Part shown: one piece after another, positions 7,108 to 17,049 of the stretch
Layout of the letters: each line of letters starts with the position of its first letter
Position numbering within the stretch: the stretch's first letter is position 1
Origin: an uncultured Synergistales bacterium
GTDB lineage: Bacteria; Synergistota; Synergistia; Synergistales; Aminobacteriaceae
Assembly (NCBI GenBank): GCA_905233525.1
Contig: CAJOEW010000012.1
Coordinates: 1-41,657, forward strand
Direction: 5' to 3'
Length of the DNA: 41,657 nt
Position numbers and translations under genes: made by a program
Notes under the pieces: generated by a model
Databases searched by the model: none
Told to the model about the DNA's origin: nothing
What the model saw: only the letters and a program-made list of their open reading frames with translations

Positions 7108-8700
7108 TTACCTGGAAAATTTTTTTATTATTAACAGCGTCAAAACCATTAACAAAATTCCGCCCGGAAGAGATATTAAAGCACTTGGAATATATCCGGC
7201 GATTAAATACGTTATGAAACTTATAAACGCTGCTGTTAATGCGTATGGTAATTGCGTTGCGACGTGTACAACATGTTCACATTGAGCACCAAGTGAGGCC
7301 GCTATAGTCGTATCTGAAATAGGTGAACAATGATCACCGCAAACAGCTCCGGCTAATGAAGCTGATACGCATAAAATTCCTAAAGGCTCATTTAACGGAA
7401 ATATATTTAACGTTATCGGAATCAAAATTCCAAAAGTTCCCCATGATGTTCCGGTTGCAAATGCTATAAAACAAGATATAGCAAAAATTATCGCAGGTAA
7501 TAATGATCTAAAACCTGATGCCGTATTTTGTACAACAGTTTCTATAAATTGCTTGGATCCTAATGCGTCCGTCATGGTCTTTAACGTCCATGCAAGTATT
7601 AAAATCATCAAAGGAGGTATTATCATTTTTAAACTGTCAGGTACACAGCGCGCTATATCTTTTAAATTCATAGTACGGCGGCAGAATAATAATATATAAA
7701 TTATCATCAATATTAACGCAACAGAAGAGCCTAAAGCTAATCCGACAGCAGCATCAGCATCAGCAAAAGCTCCCGTAAATGTATTGCCTGCAAAAAATCC
7801 GCCTGAGTAAATTATTCCTAACACACATAACACCGTGAGCATAACAACCGGAAATATTAAGTCCATAATTTTACCGGCAGGCTTGTTTGATTTTTCGACA
7901 GAACTATTTAAATTTTGCGGCGCTTCCATTAAAGGCTCAAGCTCTTTATTTTGGGCGTAATACTCGTGATTTTTCATTGGGCCGAAATCAAAATCAATCA
8001 GCGCAAGCGTAACCATCATTGCAATCGTTAAGAATGAGTAAAAATTATATGGTATAGTCCTGATAAATAATGATAATCCTTTGTCGTCATCTGCATAACT
8101 CGAAACAGCCGCAGCCCATGATGAGATCGGAGCAATTATACAAACCGGTGCTGCTGTAGCGTCAAGTAAATATGCAAGCTTCGCACGAGATATATTATTT
8201 TTTTCAGTAACTGGTCTCATTACAGATCCGACAGTCAAGCAATTAAAATAATCATCGATAAATATCAATACGCCTAACAAAATCGTAGACAATTGCGCGG
8301 AACGTCTGGACTTTATTTTTTTAGATGCCCATTCTCCAAAAGCTTCTGATCCTCCTGTACGCTGCATTAAAACTATTATCATGGCCATCATTAAAATAAA
8401 TATTATTATTATCTGATTGCTCTGATCTGATAAAACTCTTATGAAGCCGTTATTAAAAATTTGTTCGATAGTTCCGTCAATCGTAAATTCAGAGCATAAT
8501 AAGCCTCCTGTCAAAATTCCTATTAACAGCGATATATATACTTCTTTTGTAATTAAAGCTAAGGCTATTGCTACAACAGGCGGTAATAATGACCATGCAG
8601 TACCATAAAAACCGCTCATAGCTCCTTCACTGGCAAAAGCACCATAAATAAAAATCACGCTGAAAAATAAAGCAAGCGGCAATAAAAAATATCTTCTCAA
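7108..8700 (-). CDS. NhaC-family Na+/H+ antiporter (copy A)
   Basis: A 530-aa integral membrane protein with an N-terminal hydrophobic leader and about 11-12 helices. The family signature near the C-terminal third reads VCGDHCSPISDTTI. Other conserved blocks are FIDDYFNCLTVGSVMRPV and FATGTSWGTFGILIPI. The family exchanges Na+ for H+ (or a linked organic solute) at the inner membrane. The start is TTG, chosen because AGGAGG lies 10 nt upstream and the N-terminus aligns with copy B. It lies downstream of its tandem paralogue but behind a terminator, so it may have its own promoter. The loop near residues 255-275 is the most divergent from copy B. Confidence 0.88.
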   Translation of the reverse strand: MRRYFLLPLALFFSVIFIYGAFASEGAMSGFYGTAWSLLPPVVAIALALITKEVYISLLIGILTGGLLCSEFTIDGTIEQIFNNGFIRVLSDQSNQIIIIFILMMAMIIVLMQRTGGSEAFGEWASKKIKSRRSAQLSTILLGVLIFIDDYFNCLTVGSVMRPVTEKNNISRAKLAYLLDATAAPVCIIAPISSWAAAVSSYADDDKGLSLFIRTIPYNFYSFLTIAMMVTLALIDFDFGPMKNHEYYAQNKELEPLMEAPQNLNSSVEKSNKPAGKIMDLIFPVVMLTVLCVLGIIYSGGFFAGNTFTGAFADADAAVGLALGSSVALILMIIYILLFCRRTMNLKDIARCVPDSLKMIIPPLMILILAWTLKTMTDALGSKQFIETVVQNTASGFRSLLPAIIFAISCFIAFATGTSWGTFGILIPITLNIFPLNEPLGILCVSASLAGAVCGDHCSPISDTTIAASLGAQCEHVVHVATQLPYALTAAFISFITYLIAGYIPSALISLPGGILLMVLTLLIIKKFSR

Positions 8701-8775
8701 GTAAAAATATCCTCCTGAAATTCAAATTTCTTTCGTTCGCCGAAATTTTACAACATACGTATAAATACTGAAATA

Positions 8776-8816
8776 TAAAAAATGACCGCCAGTCCCAAAA
8801 AAACTAACCAGCGATC
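8776..8816 (-). terminator. Terminator of NhaC copy B
   Basis: On the minus strand GATCGCTGGT pairs fully (with G-U pairs) with ACTGGCGGTC around a T-rich loop, followed by a T-rich run. It separates the two tandem antiporter genes. Confidence 0.75.
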
Positions 8817-8859
8817 AAAATTTTTACAAGCTCTTAAAAAATTCAGGCTCTAAATAAAA

Positions 8860-10479
8860 TTATTTCGCACTGAAAAATATCCGCATTATTATAAGCGTCA
8901 CGATCATTAAAATTATTCCGATGGGCAATACGATTAAAGCGTCTGGAATAAATCCGGCGATTATATAACTTACAAAACTGACACAAGCAACCGTTATAGC
9001 GTAAGGCAATTGTGTCGAAACGTGTACAACATGATCGCATTGAGCACCAGCAGAGGCCATTATAGTCGTATCAGATATAGGCGAGCAATGATCACCGCAA
9101 ACAGATCCGGCCATGCAAGCTGACACACATACAACGCCTAAAGGATCACTCAATGGAAATATACTTAATGTGATCGGTATTAAAATTCCGAAAGTTCCCC
9201 ATGATGTTCCTGTCGCAAATGATATAAAACACGCTATAACAAAAATTACAGCCGGTAAATACATTTTGAAATCAATAGCTGAACTCTTTACAAACGTTTC
9301 TACAAATTGTTTTGCGCCTAATGAATCCGTCATTACTTTTAAGCTCCACGCAAATGTTAATATTAAAATCGCAGGCACCATTGATTTAAAACCATCAGGA
9401 ATACAGCTCGATACCTCTTTGAATGACATCGTACGGCGGCACATAAAATAAGCTCCTATTAACGTAGCTATTAAAGTCATTGCAGAACCTAAAACCAATC
9501 CGACGGAAGCATCAGAATTTGCAAAAGCGTCTATAAAATTTTTATCTTCAAAAAATCCGCCTGAGTAAATCATTCCAAGGACGCACAACACCATTAAGAT
9601 CGCTACAGGTACGATTAAATCCCAAATTCTGCCCTGACGGCGTGAAGAATCTTTATCATCGTCATTATTATCAAGTCTGGAGCCTGAATATATATCGCCG
9701 TTGTTTTTAGCGTTAGCTTCGTGTTCTGACATTGGCCCGTAATCTAATCCCGTTAAAGCTATAAATATCATCATCACGATCGTTAATAACGCGTAAAAAT
9801 TATATGGAATGGCACGGACAAATAAATATAATCCGCTTCCGTCCTCAACATAACTTGAAACAGCCGCAGCCCATGATGAAATCGGAGCAATTATACAAAT
9901 CGGTGCAGCAGTTGCGTCAATTAAATATGCCAATTTCGCGCGCGAGATATTGCTTTTATCTGTAACAGGTCTCATAACAGATCCGACAGTCAGACAATTA
10001 AAATAATCATCGATAAATATCAGCATACCTAATAAGATCGTAGCTATTTGTGCGCCGGCTCTTGATTTAATATGTCTGCTCGCCCAATTTCCAAAAGCTG
10101 CAGATCCTCCAGCTCTGTTAATCAGCGTTACCATTATTCCGAGTATTACCAAAAATACAAGTATTCCGGCGTTCGATGTATTTGATATTACTGCTACGAT
10201 TCCATCGCGGAAAATATGGTTAATCGTTCCTTCAAAATTAAAATTAGAATACAATAATGCGCCTGTGAAAATTCCTATGAATAACGATGTATAAACTTCT
10301 TTCGTAATTAAAGCAAGTCCTATCGCTACAACAGGAGGCAGCAATGACCAAGCGGTGCCGTAAAATTTTGAAGTGTTCGCAGCTTCTTCAGCAAACGCAG
10401 CCGGAATAAAACATAAAAGCATTAACATAACAAACGCACTTAAAAAAATACGCCTGCCGATTCTGAGATGAGTCTTCAT
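8860..10479 (-). CDS. NhaC-family Na+/H+ antiporter (copy B)
   Basis: About 539 aa, a close paralogue of copy A along its whole length. It has the same FIDDYFNCLTVGSVMRPV block, the VCGDHCSPISDTTI signature and the GTSWGTFGILIPI segment. The track starts at a GTG (10491), but GAGGAG abuts that codon; the ATG at 10479 has the right spacing and is used here. A hydrophobic leader ending AFA precedes the antiporter core, as in copy A. A variable loop near residue 265 is rich in Asp and Asn. Substrate differences between the copies cannot be inferred. It is upstream of copy A and downstream of the TRAP transporter genes, on the same strand. Confidence 0.88.
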   Translation of the reverse strand: MKTHLRIGRRIFLSAFVMLMLLCFIPAAFAEEAANTSKFYGTAWSLLPPVVAIGLALITKEVYTSLFIGIFTGALLYSNFNFEGTINHIFRDGIVAVISNTSNAGILVFLVILGIMVTLINRAGGSAAFGNWASRHIKSRAGAQIATILLGMLIFIDDYFNCLTVGSVMRPVTDKSNISRAKLAYLIDATAAPICIIAPISSWAAAVSSYVEDGSGLYLFVRAIPYNFYALLTIVMMIFIALTGLDYGPMSEHEANAKNNGDIYSGSRLDNNDDDKDSSRRQGRIWDLIVPVAILMVLCVLGMIYSGGFFEDKNFIDAFANSDASVGLVLGSAMTLIATLIGAYFMCRRTMSFKEVSSCIPDGFKSMVPAILILTFAWSLKVMTDSLGAKQFVETFVKSSAIDFKMYLPAVIFVIACFISFATGTSWGTFGILIPITLSIFPLSDPLGVVCVSACMAGSVCGDHCSPISDTTIMASAGAQCDHVVHVSTQLPYAITVACVSFVSYIIAGFIPDALIVLPIGIILMIVTLIIMRIFFSAK

Positions 10480-10529
10480 AAAAAAATTCACTCCTCAAAA
10501 ATAAAATCTGGTAAATTTTACAACGTTAT

Positions 10530-12482
10530 TTATTTTTCGCGGTCCTTGTATTGAATTACAAAAGCAGCTCCTAATAATGCTAAACCTGTTAAATCACTGA
10601 TAAATCCAGGCACTAACATTAACAAGCCTCCGATTAACAATAACGCCCGTATAATTAAATTCGTCGGCCTGAATAAATAACCGTTCAAAGATGCCGCGAT
10701 TCCAAATATTCCGAATAATGCCGTAACGCAAATTAAAGTTATCTCAAAAAATGCTAACATGTCATTTAAAAACGGATCCGCGCCGGCTATTTGGCTTATA
10801 TTCTCGAATAATAATACAGGCTCAAAAGCAAATATATACGGAACTATAAACGCCGCGATCGCTAAACGTGTTGCATTAAAAGCCGTCTTCATTGGTGAAG
10901 CCTTTGCAATTGCTGATCCTGCGTAAGCTGCTAATGCTACAGGAGGCGTTATATCTGCAACGATACCGAAATAAAATACAAAGAAATGAGCGCAAATTTT
11001 TTCAATACCGATCGCAGGAGCCATTAAAATCGGTGCACAAGTAGCCGCCATAATGCAATAGTTCGCAGTCGTTGGAACGCCCATCCCTAAAATTACACAG
11101 CATATCATCGTAAGAATCAGAGCTATAAAAGCATAACCGCCGGAAATATTTACAACCATGGCGATCAATTGTGAAGCAAGCCCTGTTGACGTTATACAGC
11201 CTGCTACGAGTCCTGCCATAGCACAAGCTACAGCAACAGTTATTACACCTTTACCGCCTGCTTCTAGTGCATCAATTATCTTTGTAAAATTTATACGCTC
11301 ATCAGAATTAAACAAACCTACGAGAATTGCGAAGCCTATTGCTACAGCCGCTGAAAATTGCATCGTATAAATATTCATTGAAACCATAACAACAAGTACA
11401 ACGAGCGGCAGTAATAAATATATTTTCGGAAGCAGATCCAAAATTTTAGGCAGCTCATTTTTCGGAATGCCTTTCAAGCCTAATTTTTTCGCTTCCAAAT
11501 GTACAGCTATATAAATTCCTGCGAAATATAACACTGCCGGCAATATAGCTTTCAGTGCGATTTGAGAATACGGAACGCCTACATATTCAGACATTAAAAA
11601 CGCGGCCGCACCCATAATTGGAGGCATAATCTGACCGCCGGTTGATGCTGCTGCTTCGACTGCTCCTGCAAATTCCGGTTTATAACCTGTTTTTTTCATC
11701 ATTGGAATCGTTATGGAACCTGTTGTAACTGTATTTCCGACAGAAGAGCCTGAGACCATTCCGCATAAAGCTGAAGATATAACAGCAACTTTTGCAGGGC
11801 CTCCAGCTGATGAACCTGCGATCGCGTTAGCCATGTTTATAAAAAATTTTGATATGCCTGTTCGTTCCAAGAATGCTCCGAAAATTATAAACACTACGAT
11901 ATATTTTGCGCATACATCGATCGGAGTGCTTCTTAATCCGTCGCCGGTTGAGTAATATAAATCATAAATAACTTTACCAAAACGCACGTTACTGAATGCG
12001 TAAATCATTAAAGCTCCTACAACGCATAATATCGGTATTCCAACACAACGCCGGCATAATTCCATCGTTGATAATATTGCGAGTATAGCCATCGTGAGCA
12101 TGATTTTATAATTCGGATTTCTGGGACTCGTTACGCGTAAAGCCATTTTAATAATACTTTCAGCATTCCACGCAAAATAAAAGAACGGTACAGCGCCGGC
12201 GAGCATTATAAAAATATCATATATCGGAATTGTATTAGGCTTAACATGATGACGGCTGATCGGATAATTTAAATAGCCTATGATTAAAATCAAGCCTAAG
12301 AATATATTTAATTTTATTTCAGGCATTGCAACGCTAAACAACGTAACGTACAGACAATATAATGAAAACGCAGCCGATATCCATCTAATAATTTTTTTAG
12401 GTGTGCCTTCCCAGATTCTTATATTAGACTCGCGGTCGTATTTTTTCATTACGTCATCGAGATCATTTTTAAATTCGCTCAC
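10530..12482 (-). CDS. TRAP transporter fused permease (TAXI type, DctQ-DctM fusion)
   Basis: A 650-aa membrane protein with about 16-18 helices. The N-terminal four-helix DctQ-like part (about 30-150) is fused to a DctM-like large subunit. Typical DctM features are visible: GSSVGNTVTTGSITIPMMKK, AAASTGGQIMPPIMGAAAF and GMGVPTTANYC. The C-terminal 90 residues match the extra hydrophobic domain seen in TAXI permeases. It imports a small anionic solute using the sodium gradient, with the periplasmic TAXI protein encoded upstream. The start is GTG with AAGGAG 10 nt before it. A terminator lies between the binding-protein gene and this one, which would give more binding protein than permease. The substrate is unknown. 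Confidence 0.9.
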   Translation of the reverse strand: MSEFKNDLDDVMKKYDRESNIRIWEGTPKKIIRWISAAFSLYCLYVTLFSVAMPEIKLNIFLGLILIIGYLNYPISRHHVKPNTIPIYDIFIMLAGAVPFFYFAWNAESIIKMALRVTSPRNPNYKIMLTMAILAILSTMELCRRCVGIPILCVVGALMIYAFSNVRFGKVIYDLYYSTGDGLRSTPIDVCAKYIVVFIIFGAFLERTGISKFFINMANAIAGSSAGGPAKVAVISSALCGMVSGSSVGNTVTTGSITIPMMKKTGYKPEFAGAVEAAASTGGQIMPPIMGAAAFLMSEYVGVPYSQIALKAILPAVLYFAGIYIAVHLEAKKLGLKGIPKNELPKILDLLPKIYLLLPLVVLVVMVSMNIYTMQFSAAVAIGFAILVGLFNSDERINFTKIIDALEAGGKGVITVAVACAMAGLVAGCITSTGLASQLIAMVVNISGGYAFIALILTMICCVILGMGVPTTANYCIMAATCAPILMAPAIGIEKICAHFFVFYFGIVADITPPVALAAYAGSAIAKASPMKTAFNATRLAIAAFIVPYIFAFEPVLLFENISQIAGADPFLNDMLAFFEITLICVTALFGIFGIAASLNGYLFRPTNLIIRALLLIGGLLMLVPGFISDLTGLALLGAAFVIQYKDREK

Positions 12483-12513
12483 TTAAAAACAACTCCTTAT
12501 TTAAATTTAAATA

Positions 12514-12548
12514 TAAAAAACGGCCATGAATTTTTTTTTCACAGCCGC
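12514..12548 (-). terminator. Intra-operon terminator/attenuator between TAXI protein and permease
   Basis: On the minus strand GCGGCTGTG pairs (with G-U) with CATGGCCGT, followed by TTTTTT. It lies about 35 nt after the binding-protein stop and 30 nt before the permease start. Confidence 0.7.
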
Positions 12549-12580
12549 TGTATGTTTTCAAAATTTCATGAGCAAAAAAT

Positions 12581-13561
12581 TTATTTGCCTTTTACAACGA
12601 TACCTTTTGCTGAAAAATATTTAACTGCTCCTGGATGATAAGGCACTGCTGTATACGAAGCGGCGAAATTTAAATCAAGTTCAGCTGCTTTAGCATGAGC
12701 CACGGCCAATTCATCTTTATATTCAAAAACTCCGTACAGAAAATTAAATACGTCAGCTTCTGAAACATCATCGCGGGCTATTACAACAGCACCTACAGCA
12801 ACCGTCCTGACATCCGAATCAGTGTTATACATGGCCTTCGAAATCGTGTACGGCGAATAATACGGCGAATGAGCTATCAATTTTAAAATATGCTCGTCAT
12901 CGAATCCGACTAAATAAATTTTTTTAGTCGTTGCCAATGAAGTTACAGCCGTTGTGGGAGCGCCTGCAACTATAAAAGCAGCATCGATTTTACCGTCTTG
13001 AAGAGCTTCTACACTGTCGCCAAAAGATTGATAAGTCGGCTTAATGTCTTTTTCGATATCAAGATCATAAGCTGAAAGGACATCGACGGCATTAAAATAA
13101 ACTCCTGAACCGGCTGCACCGACTGAAACATTTTTACCTTTCAGATCTGCAACGGTTTTTATATCAGGATTAAGCGTAATGATTTGCACCTGCTCCATAT
13201 AAAGATTTGCGACCGTTGAAAAATTATCGACCTTTCCGCTTTCTTCAAACAGTCTTGTTCCTTTGTAAGCATAAGCTCCTACGTCTGTCTGAACGAATCC
13301 TAATTGAGCGTCGCCGTCTTCCATAGCTTCGATATTAGCCTTTGAACCTCCTGATGTAACGGCTACGATTTTCGTTGAAGTAATTTCGCTGATTTTTCCG
13401 GCCAAAACTCCTCCGAAACCGTAATAAGTTCCTTGAGCGCCGCCTGTTGAAAAAATTAAATTTCTTCCTCCGGACATGGGCGCGATCACAAATTCTTCAG
13501 CAGCAGCACCAAAAGCAAGAGCCATTATAAAAACAGTAGCCATTAAAATTTTTTTCGTCAT
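12581..13561 (-). CDS. TAXI-family TRAP transporter solute-binding protein
   Basis: A 326-aa periplasmic protein. Residues 1-21 are a signal peptide (cleavage near GAAA-EEF). The mature start has the TAXI hallmark FSTGGAQGTYYGFGG. The DLKGKNVSVGAAGSGV block and the conserved domain-2 segment (DGKIDAAFIVAGAP) follow. It binds the substrate in the periplasm and delivers it to the fused permease encoded downstream. AAGGAG lies about 12 nt before the ATG. The C-terminus ends in the usual HPGAVKYF context, so the gene is complete. TAXI proteins often bind glutamate-like or dicarboxylate ligands, but the ligand here is open. Confidence 0.92.
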   Translation of the reverse strand: MTKKILMATVFIMALAFGAAAEEFVIAPMSGGRNLIFSTGGAQGTYYGFGGVLAGKISEITSTKIVAVTSGGSKANIEAMEDGDAQLGFVQTDVGAYAYKGTRLFEESGKVDNFSTVANLYMEQVQIITLNPDIKTVADLKGKNVSVGAAGSGVYFNAVDVLSAYDLDIEKDIKPTYQSFGDSVEALQDGKIDAAFIVAGAPTTAVTSLATTKKIYLVGFDDEHILKLIAHSPYYSPYTISKAMYNTDSDVRTVAVGAVVIARDDVSEADVFNFLYGVFEYKDELAVAHAKAAELDLNFAASYTAVPYHPGAVKYFSAKGIVVKGK

Positions 13562-13644
13562 GCTGATCTTCGAACTCCTTTATAAATATTTAAATTGTAC
13601 GAATATTTTAAGCAAACGTATTTAACACTGTCAATAAAATTATT

Positions 13645-15920
13645 TTACGCCGGCAATTTTTTATCGAGTTCAATATTATTTTCAGGCTCGTTATTATTTT
13701 CCGGCTTATTGTCTTCTTTATCACCTTCGTTTTCAGGCTCATTAACTCTTTCAGCCATATGTATCACACGCTGCGGATAAGGTATCTCAATTCCTTCACG
13801 TTTGAACACTGCTGCAATATGGTGGCGCATATCACTTGATACTTTCATGCCGGTCGACTGCTTAAGATCTATCCAGTAATATACCTCAAATTCCAATGCG
13901 CTGTCGCCAAAATTTTTAAATATAATCACCGGTGCAGGATCTTTTAAAACTTTTGAATGTCCTTTAACGATATCGTTTAACAATTCCTCAACCTTGCGAG
14001 TATCAGAATCATAAGCAACGCCGATTTTTAAAAGCTCGCGTTTTTTCATATCTGAGCCTGTCCAATTTGTAACGCTGTTCTCTAAAAAATATCTGTTCGG
14101 CATGCGACAATTTGGACCGCCGTAAACAGACGTCTTGGTCGCCAATTTTTTCAACTTCTTCTGCTGAAAATCACGATAAAGCCGCTGATCAAATTATTAA
14201 AAATATTTTGCATTCCGAAACCTATACCAACAGCCATAGCTCCGCCCATGAATGCGAATGCCGTTAAAGGTATCTCGACGATATTAAGAGCTATTAAAGC
14301 AAAAGCCACCCATAAAATATAAAATACTATTCTTTGAATTGCATTAACGGCTGTGATATTTGCGTTAACTCGTTTTAAAAGCCTGCGTTTTAATAAATTG
14401 CTTCCAAACGAACTCAAAAAGAAGCTCGACAAAAATACAAGTATTGCTATTATCAATTTGCCGACTGTTACAGCATAGCCTTCGCCTTCCCATAATTGAG
14501 TGTTAAAAAATCCTATGATTGTTTCACGGCTGTAATTACTTACTTTTTCGGCAATACGTAAAGCGCTTATATTATCATTGGCTTCGGCGTTTAATCTTTG
14601 CTGCAAAAATATCATGTCAGGTATTAACGCTTCATAACGGTTCATTACGTCCGATATTATTTTTCGTTGATTATCAACAGCTTGAATCATGTTTTGCTGA
14701 ATTACGCCTGTTACTCCTTCTGAATTAGCCTGCTGTTGAAGTTCATCGACTTGTTTTAAAATATTTGCTTCAAGCGCTCTAATTCCTTCTAATTCGCGTT
14801 CAAGGCTATTTATATTTTTTTCGGTGTTATCGCGGATTGCCCATATTTCCTCGCCTGAAGCCTTATCATTAAATAATTTAAATCTGTCCTTCCAAATCTG
14901 GATCAGTTCACGGTTATAAGCTATTTCTTCTTCGATGAGCAATAATAAATATTCCCAATAGCTTACGCGTGCAGAACGAGCTAAGAAAATTGCGGCCTGG
15001 CTTGTAATCGGTTGAGCGTTAGGATCTTTTGAACCTAATTGAGCGCGTGCCTTTGATAATGCAGAATTAGCGCCTTCAAGAGATTTGCGAGCCGAGTTTA
15101 ATTCTTCTGTTAACTCTGTGATTCTTGCTTGGAGCTTATCAATTTTTGAGTCCAGCATTTCTTTACTGAACACTAAATTTCCTGACATATCAGCGAGTCT
15201 GCGTCTTAGGCGTTTTATATTATCGACGTTTTGATCAAAAATTTTTTTGATATCTCTAACCTGTAAACGTGTTAATGCGATATTCAGGCGTGCGTTTTCA
15301 AGCTCTAATATATGCGTGCGCGGAGTCTCTAAACCTGAACCGCCTGACTCAGCTTCTTTTAATTCTTTTTTCAATTTTGCAGCGTCATCTAAATTTGCAC
15401 GGAGCTTACTTAATTTTGACTGTAAATAAAGAACTTGAGTAACAATTCCGCGCGAGACTTTGCTAATTTCTTTTCTCAAATCATCTTGAGCGAATATATC
15501 AGACGATGTAACGATTTCGAGTTCTGAAACGTCATTTGATTTTGTTTCGAGTTCTGCTGCTTTGATTACTTGACGGCTGCCCTGAATTAAAGAGCTGTAA
15601 CTTGACCATGATAAGCCCAATTCTGAAAGGACTCTTAAATATGCTTCGCGTTGTTCGTCCGTATAATTCCATAGCGTCATATCATCCGAAGCTGTTTCAG
15701 ATAATTTAGTTAATTCAGCGATTCGAGCTTCAATATTTTCAGGATCCAGATTGATTTCCGCAAGCTCTTCATCGATTGATTTTCTTAGGCGTGCGATATC
15801 GTTGCTTATTTCATTTTGGACGGTGATTATATAATCTGTTCCGACATCTTTAACTTCAGCGGCTTGTGCTGAAAATACGAGTGTGAAAATAAAAAGCAGT
15901 GTAACGAAAAATTTTCGCAT
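13645..15920 (-). pseudogene. MscS-family mechanosensitive channel, broken by deletion/frameshift
   Basis: The 15920..14151 frame encodes a signal peptide, about 440 residues of mostly coiled-coil periplasmic sequence (KefA/YbdG-like extension), transmembrane helices and the pore helix (MGGAMAVGIGFGMQNIFNNL). It runs to FIVIFS and then RRS-stop. The rest of the MscS beta/C-terminal domain (PNRYFLENSVTNWT, IGVAYDSD) continues at once in another frame (track ORF 14154..13645). Intact MscS proteins have about 35 residues between these blocks, beginning with a (E/R)RP-(I/F)RVGD segment that is absent here; a third frame at the junction reads EEVEKIG. A deletion of roughly 50-60 nt plus a frame change is the simplest reading, near a run of A6. 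The C-terminal tail is an acidic Asn/Glu repeat. The channel core would be truncated. Confidence 0.78.
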
Positions 15921-16126
15921 GTGATTAAAAAAGACTCCTGTTAAAAATTTTTGAGATACGATTATGATAATACAGATTCAAAATTTTGTCCGGCAGCAAA
16001 AAAAACGCCTGCACCTTCATATTATTTAAATACAAAAGCACTACAGTATTGTTCTTGTTCAGTGTATTATTAATTTAATTTAATTATGACGCGTAAAATA
16101 AAAGCTCTTAATAAATTTCTGACATG

Positions 16127-16155
16127 TTGATAAATTTGCAAGCCTGCTTTAAAAT
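16127..16155 (+). promoter_or_regulatory. Sigma-70-type promoter of tRNA-Gly
   Basis: TTGATA at 16127, exactly 17 nt, then TAAAAT at 16150. The predicted start near 16162 is about 12 nt before the tRNA. Confidence 0.7.
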
Positions 16156-16173
16156 CAAATGTGTTTTAATTTT

Positions 16174-16246
16174 GCGGACGTAGCTCAGGTGGTAGAGCAT
16201 CAGCTTCCCAAGCTGAGGGCCGCGGGTTCGAATCCCGTCATCCGCT
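16174..16246 (+). tRNA. tRNA-Gly (anticodon CCC)
   Basis: A 73-nt cloverleaf. The acceptor GCGGACG pairs with CATCCGC, with one C-A mismatch at 6:67. The D-stem is GCTC/GAGC. The anticodon stem TCAGC/GCTGA has the loop TTCCCAA (CCC at 34-36). The T-arm is GCGGG-TTCGAAT-CCCGT. CC follows the discriminator T but the terminal A is not encoded. It reads GGG. It has its own promoter and terminator. Confidence 0.93.
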
Positions 16247-16264
16247 CCGTAAATCGAATATAAC

Positions 16265-16296
16265 AGGCTTCCGCTTTAAATACGGAGGCTTTTTTA
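16265..16296 (+). terminator. Terminator of tRNA-Gly
   Basis: GCTTCCG pairs with CGGAGGC around a 9-nt loop, followed by TTTTTT. Confidence 0.8.
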
Positions 16297-16317
16297 ATGA
16301 TCGCGTATTCTTAATGA

Positions 16318-16346
16318 TTGTTAATAGATTATTTTTGTTATAAAAT
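16318..16346 (+). promoter_or_regulatory. Candidate promoter of the HIT-rpsU cluster
   Basis: TTGTTA at 16318, 17 nt, then TAAAAT at 16341. It lies about 20 nt after the tRNA terminator and before the AGAGGAGG of the HIT gene. Confidence 0.5.
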
Positions 16347-16383
16347 CCCATAATTGAAAAAGAGGAGGCTCTAGAAATTTTTG

Positions 16384-16725
16384 ATGAATGACTGCATTTT
16401 CTGCAAGATAGTCAACGGTGAAATACCTGCAAATTTTGTATACAGTGATGAAGACGTAGCCGTTTTCCGTGATGTGAATCCTCAAGCTCCTACGCACCTG
16501 CTTGTAATTCCAAAACAGCATATCGCCTCCTCAGCAGCTGTTGATAAAGATTCTGGCGTATGGGATAAGCTGTTAGGATGTGCCGTGAAGATAGCCCGTG
16601 AATTAAATCTGGAAGAAGACGGCTACAGAATGGTGATCAATACTGGTTCACAAGGCGGTCAAACAGTACCTCACCTTCATTTGCATTTACTGGCAGGACG
16701 TAATTTAGGCTGGCCGCCCGGCTAG
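16384..16725 (+). CDS. HIT-family nucleotide-binding hydrolase (HinT-like)
   Basis: A 113-aa protein of normal HinT length. It begins DCIFCKIVNGEIPA, has the RDVNPQAPTHLLVIPK strand, and ends with the histidine triad PHLHLHLLAGR and WPPG. The family hydrolyses nucleoside phosphoramidates and related adenylylated compounds in the cytoplasm; the central triad His is the nucleophile. The ATG at 16384 directly follows an in-frame TTG used by the ORF track; AGAGGAGG upstream fits either. It ends in TAG. It precedes rpsU by 39 nt and is probably co-transcribed with it. Confidence 0.93.
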   Translation: MNDCIFCKIVNGEIPANFVYSDEDVAVFRDVNPQAPTHLLVIPKQHIASSAAVDKDSGVWDKLLGCAVKIARELNLEEDGYRMVINTGSQGGQTVPHLHLHLLAGRNLGWPPG

Positions 16726-16764
16726 CGTGAACCTGACAAACACGAAGGGAGGGAATTTAAGAGC

Positions 16765-16962
16765 ATGACAACCGTAACACGTAAAGAAGGAGAGTCGCCT
16801 GAAGATACTCTCAAAAGGTTTAAAAGAGAAGTCGCGCGCGTCGGTACACTCAGAGAAGCACGTAGACGGGAGCATTACGAAAAGCCGAGCGATGCAAAGA
16901 AAATCAAACGCGCTGAAGCTGCCCGTAAGCGTAAGAGTATGAGACGCAGAAGTCCGAGTTAA
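16765..16962 (+). CDS. rpsU: 30S ribosomal protein S21
   Basis: A 65-aa, very basic protein. It opens [20 protein letters not shown] and ends in a Lys/Arg-rich tail ([13 protein letters not shown]), the standard S21 layout and length. It binds the 30S platform near the 3' end of 16S rRNA and helps initiation. GGGAGGG lies upstream of the ATG. It is followed by its own terminator and then yqeY, a common neighbour of rpsU in many bacteria. Confidence 0.95.
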   Translation: MTTVTRKEGESPEDTLKRFKREVARVGTLREARRREHYEKPSDAKKIKRAEAARKRKSMRRRSPS

Positions 16963-16990
16963 TAATCTGGACGCGATCAAGAAATTTATT

Positions 16991-17019
16991 AGGGGCCAAT
17001 TTCCGGCCTCTGTTTTTTT
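16991..17019 (+). terminator. Terminator after rpsU
   Basis: AGGGGCC pairs with GGCCTCT (one G-U) around AATTTCC, followed by GTTTTTTT. It probably lowers yqeY expression relative to rpsU. Confidence 0.8.
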
Positions 17020-17049
17020 GTCACATGAAAGGAGAATTTTTTTATAACA

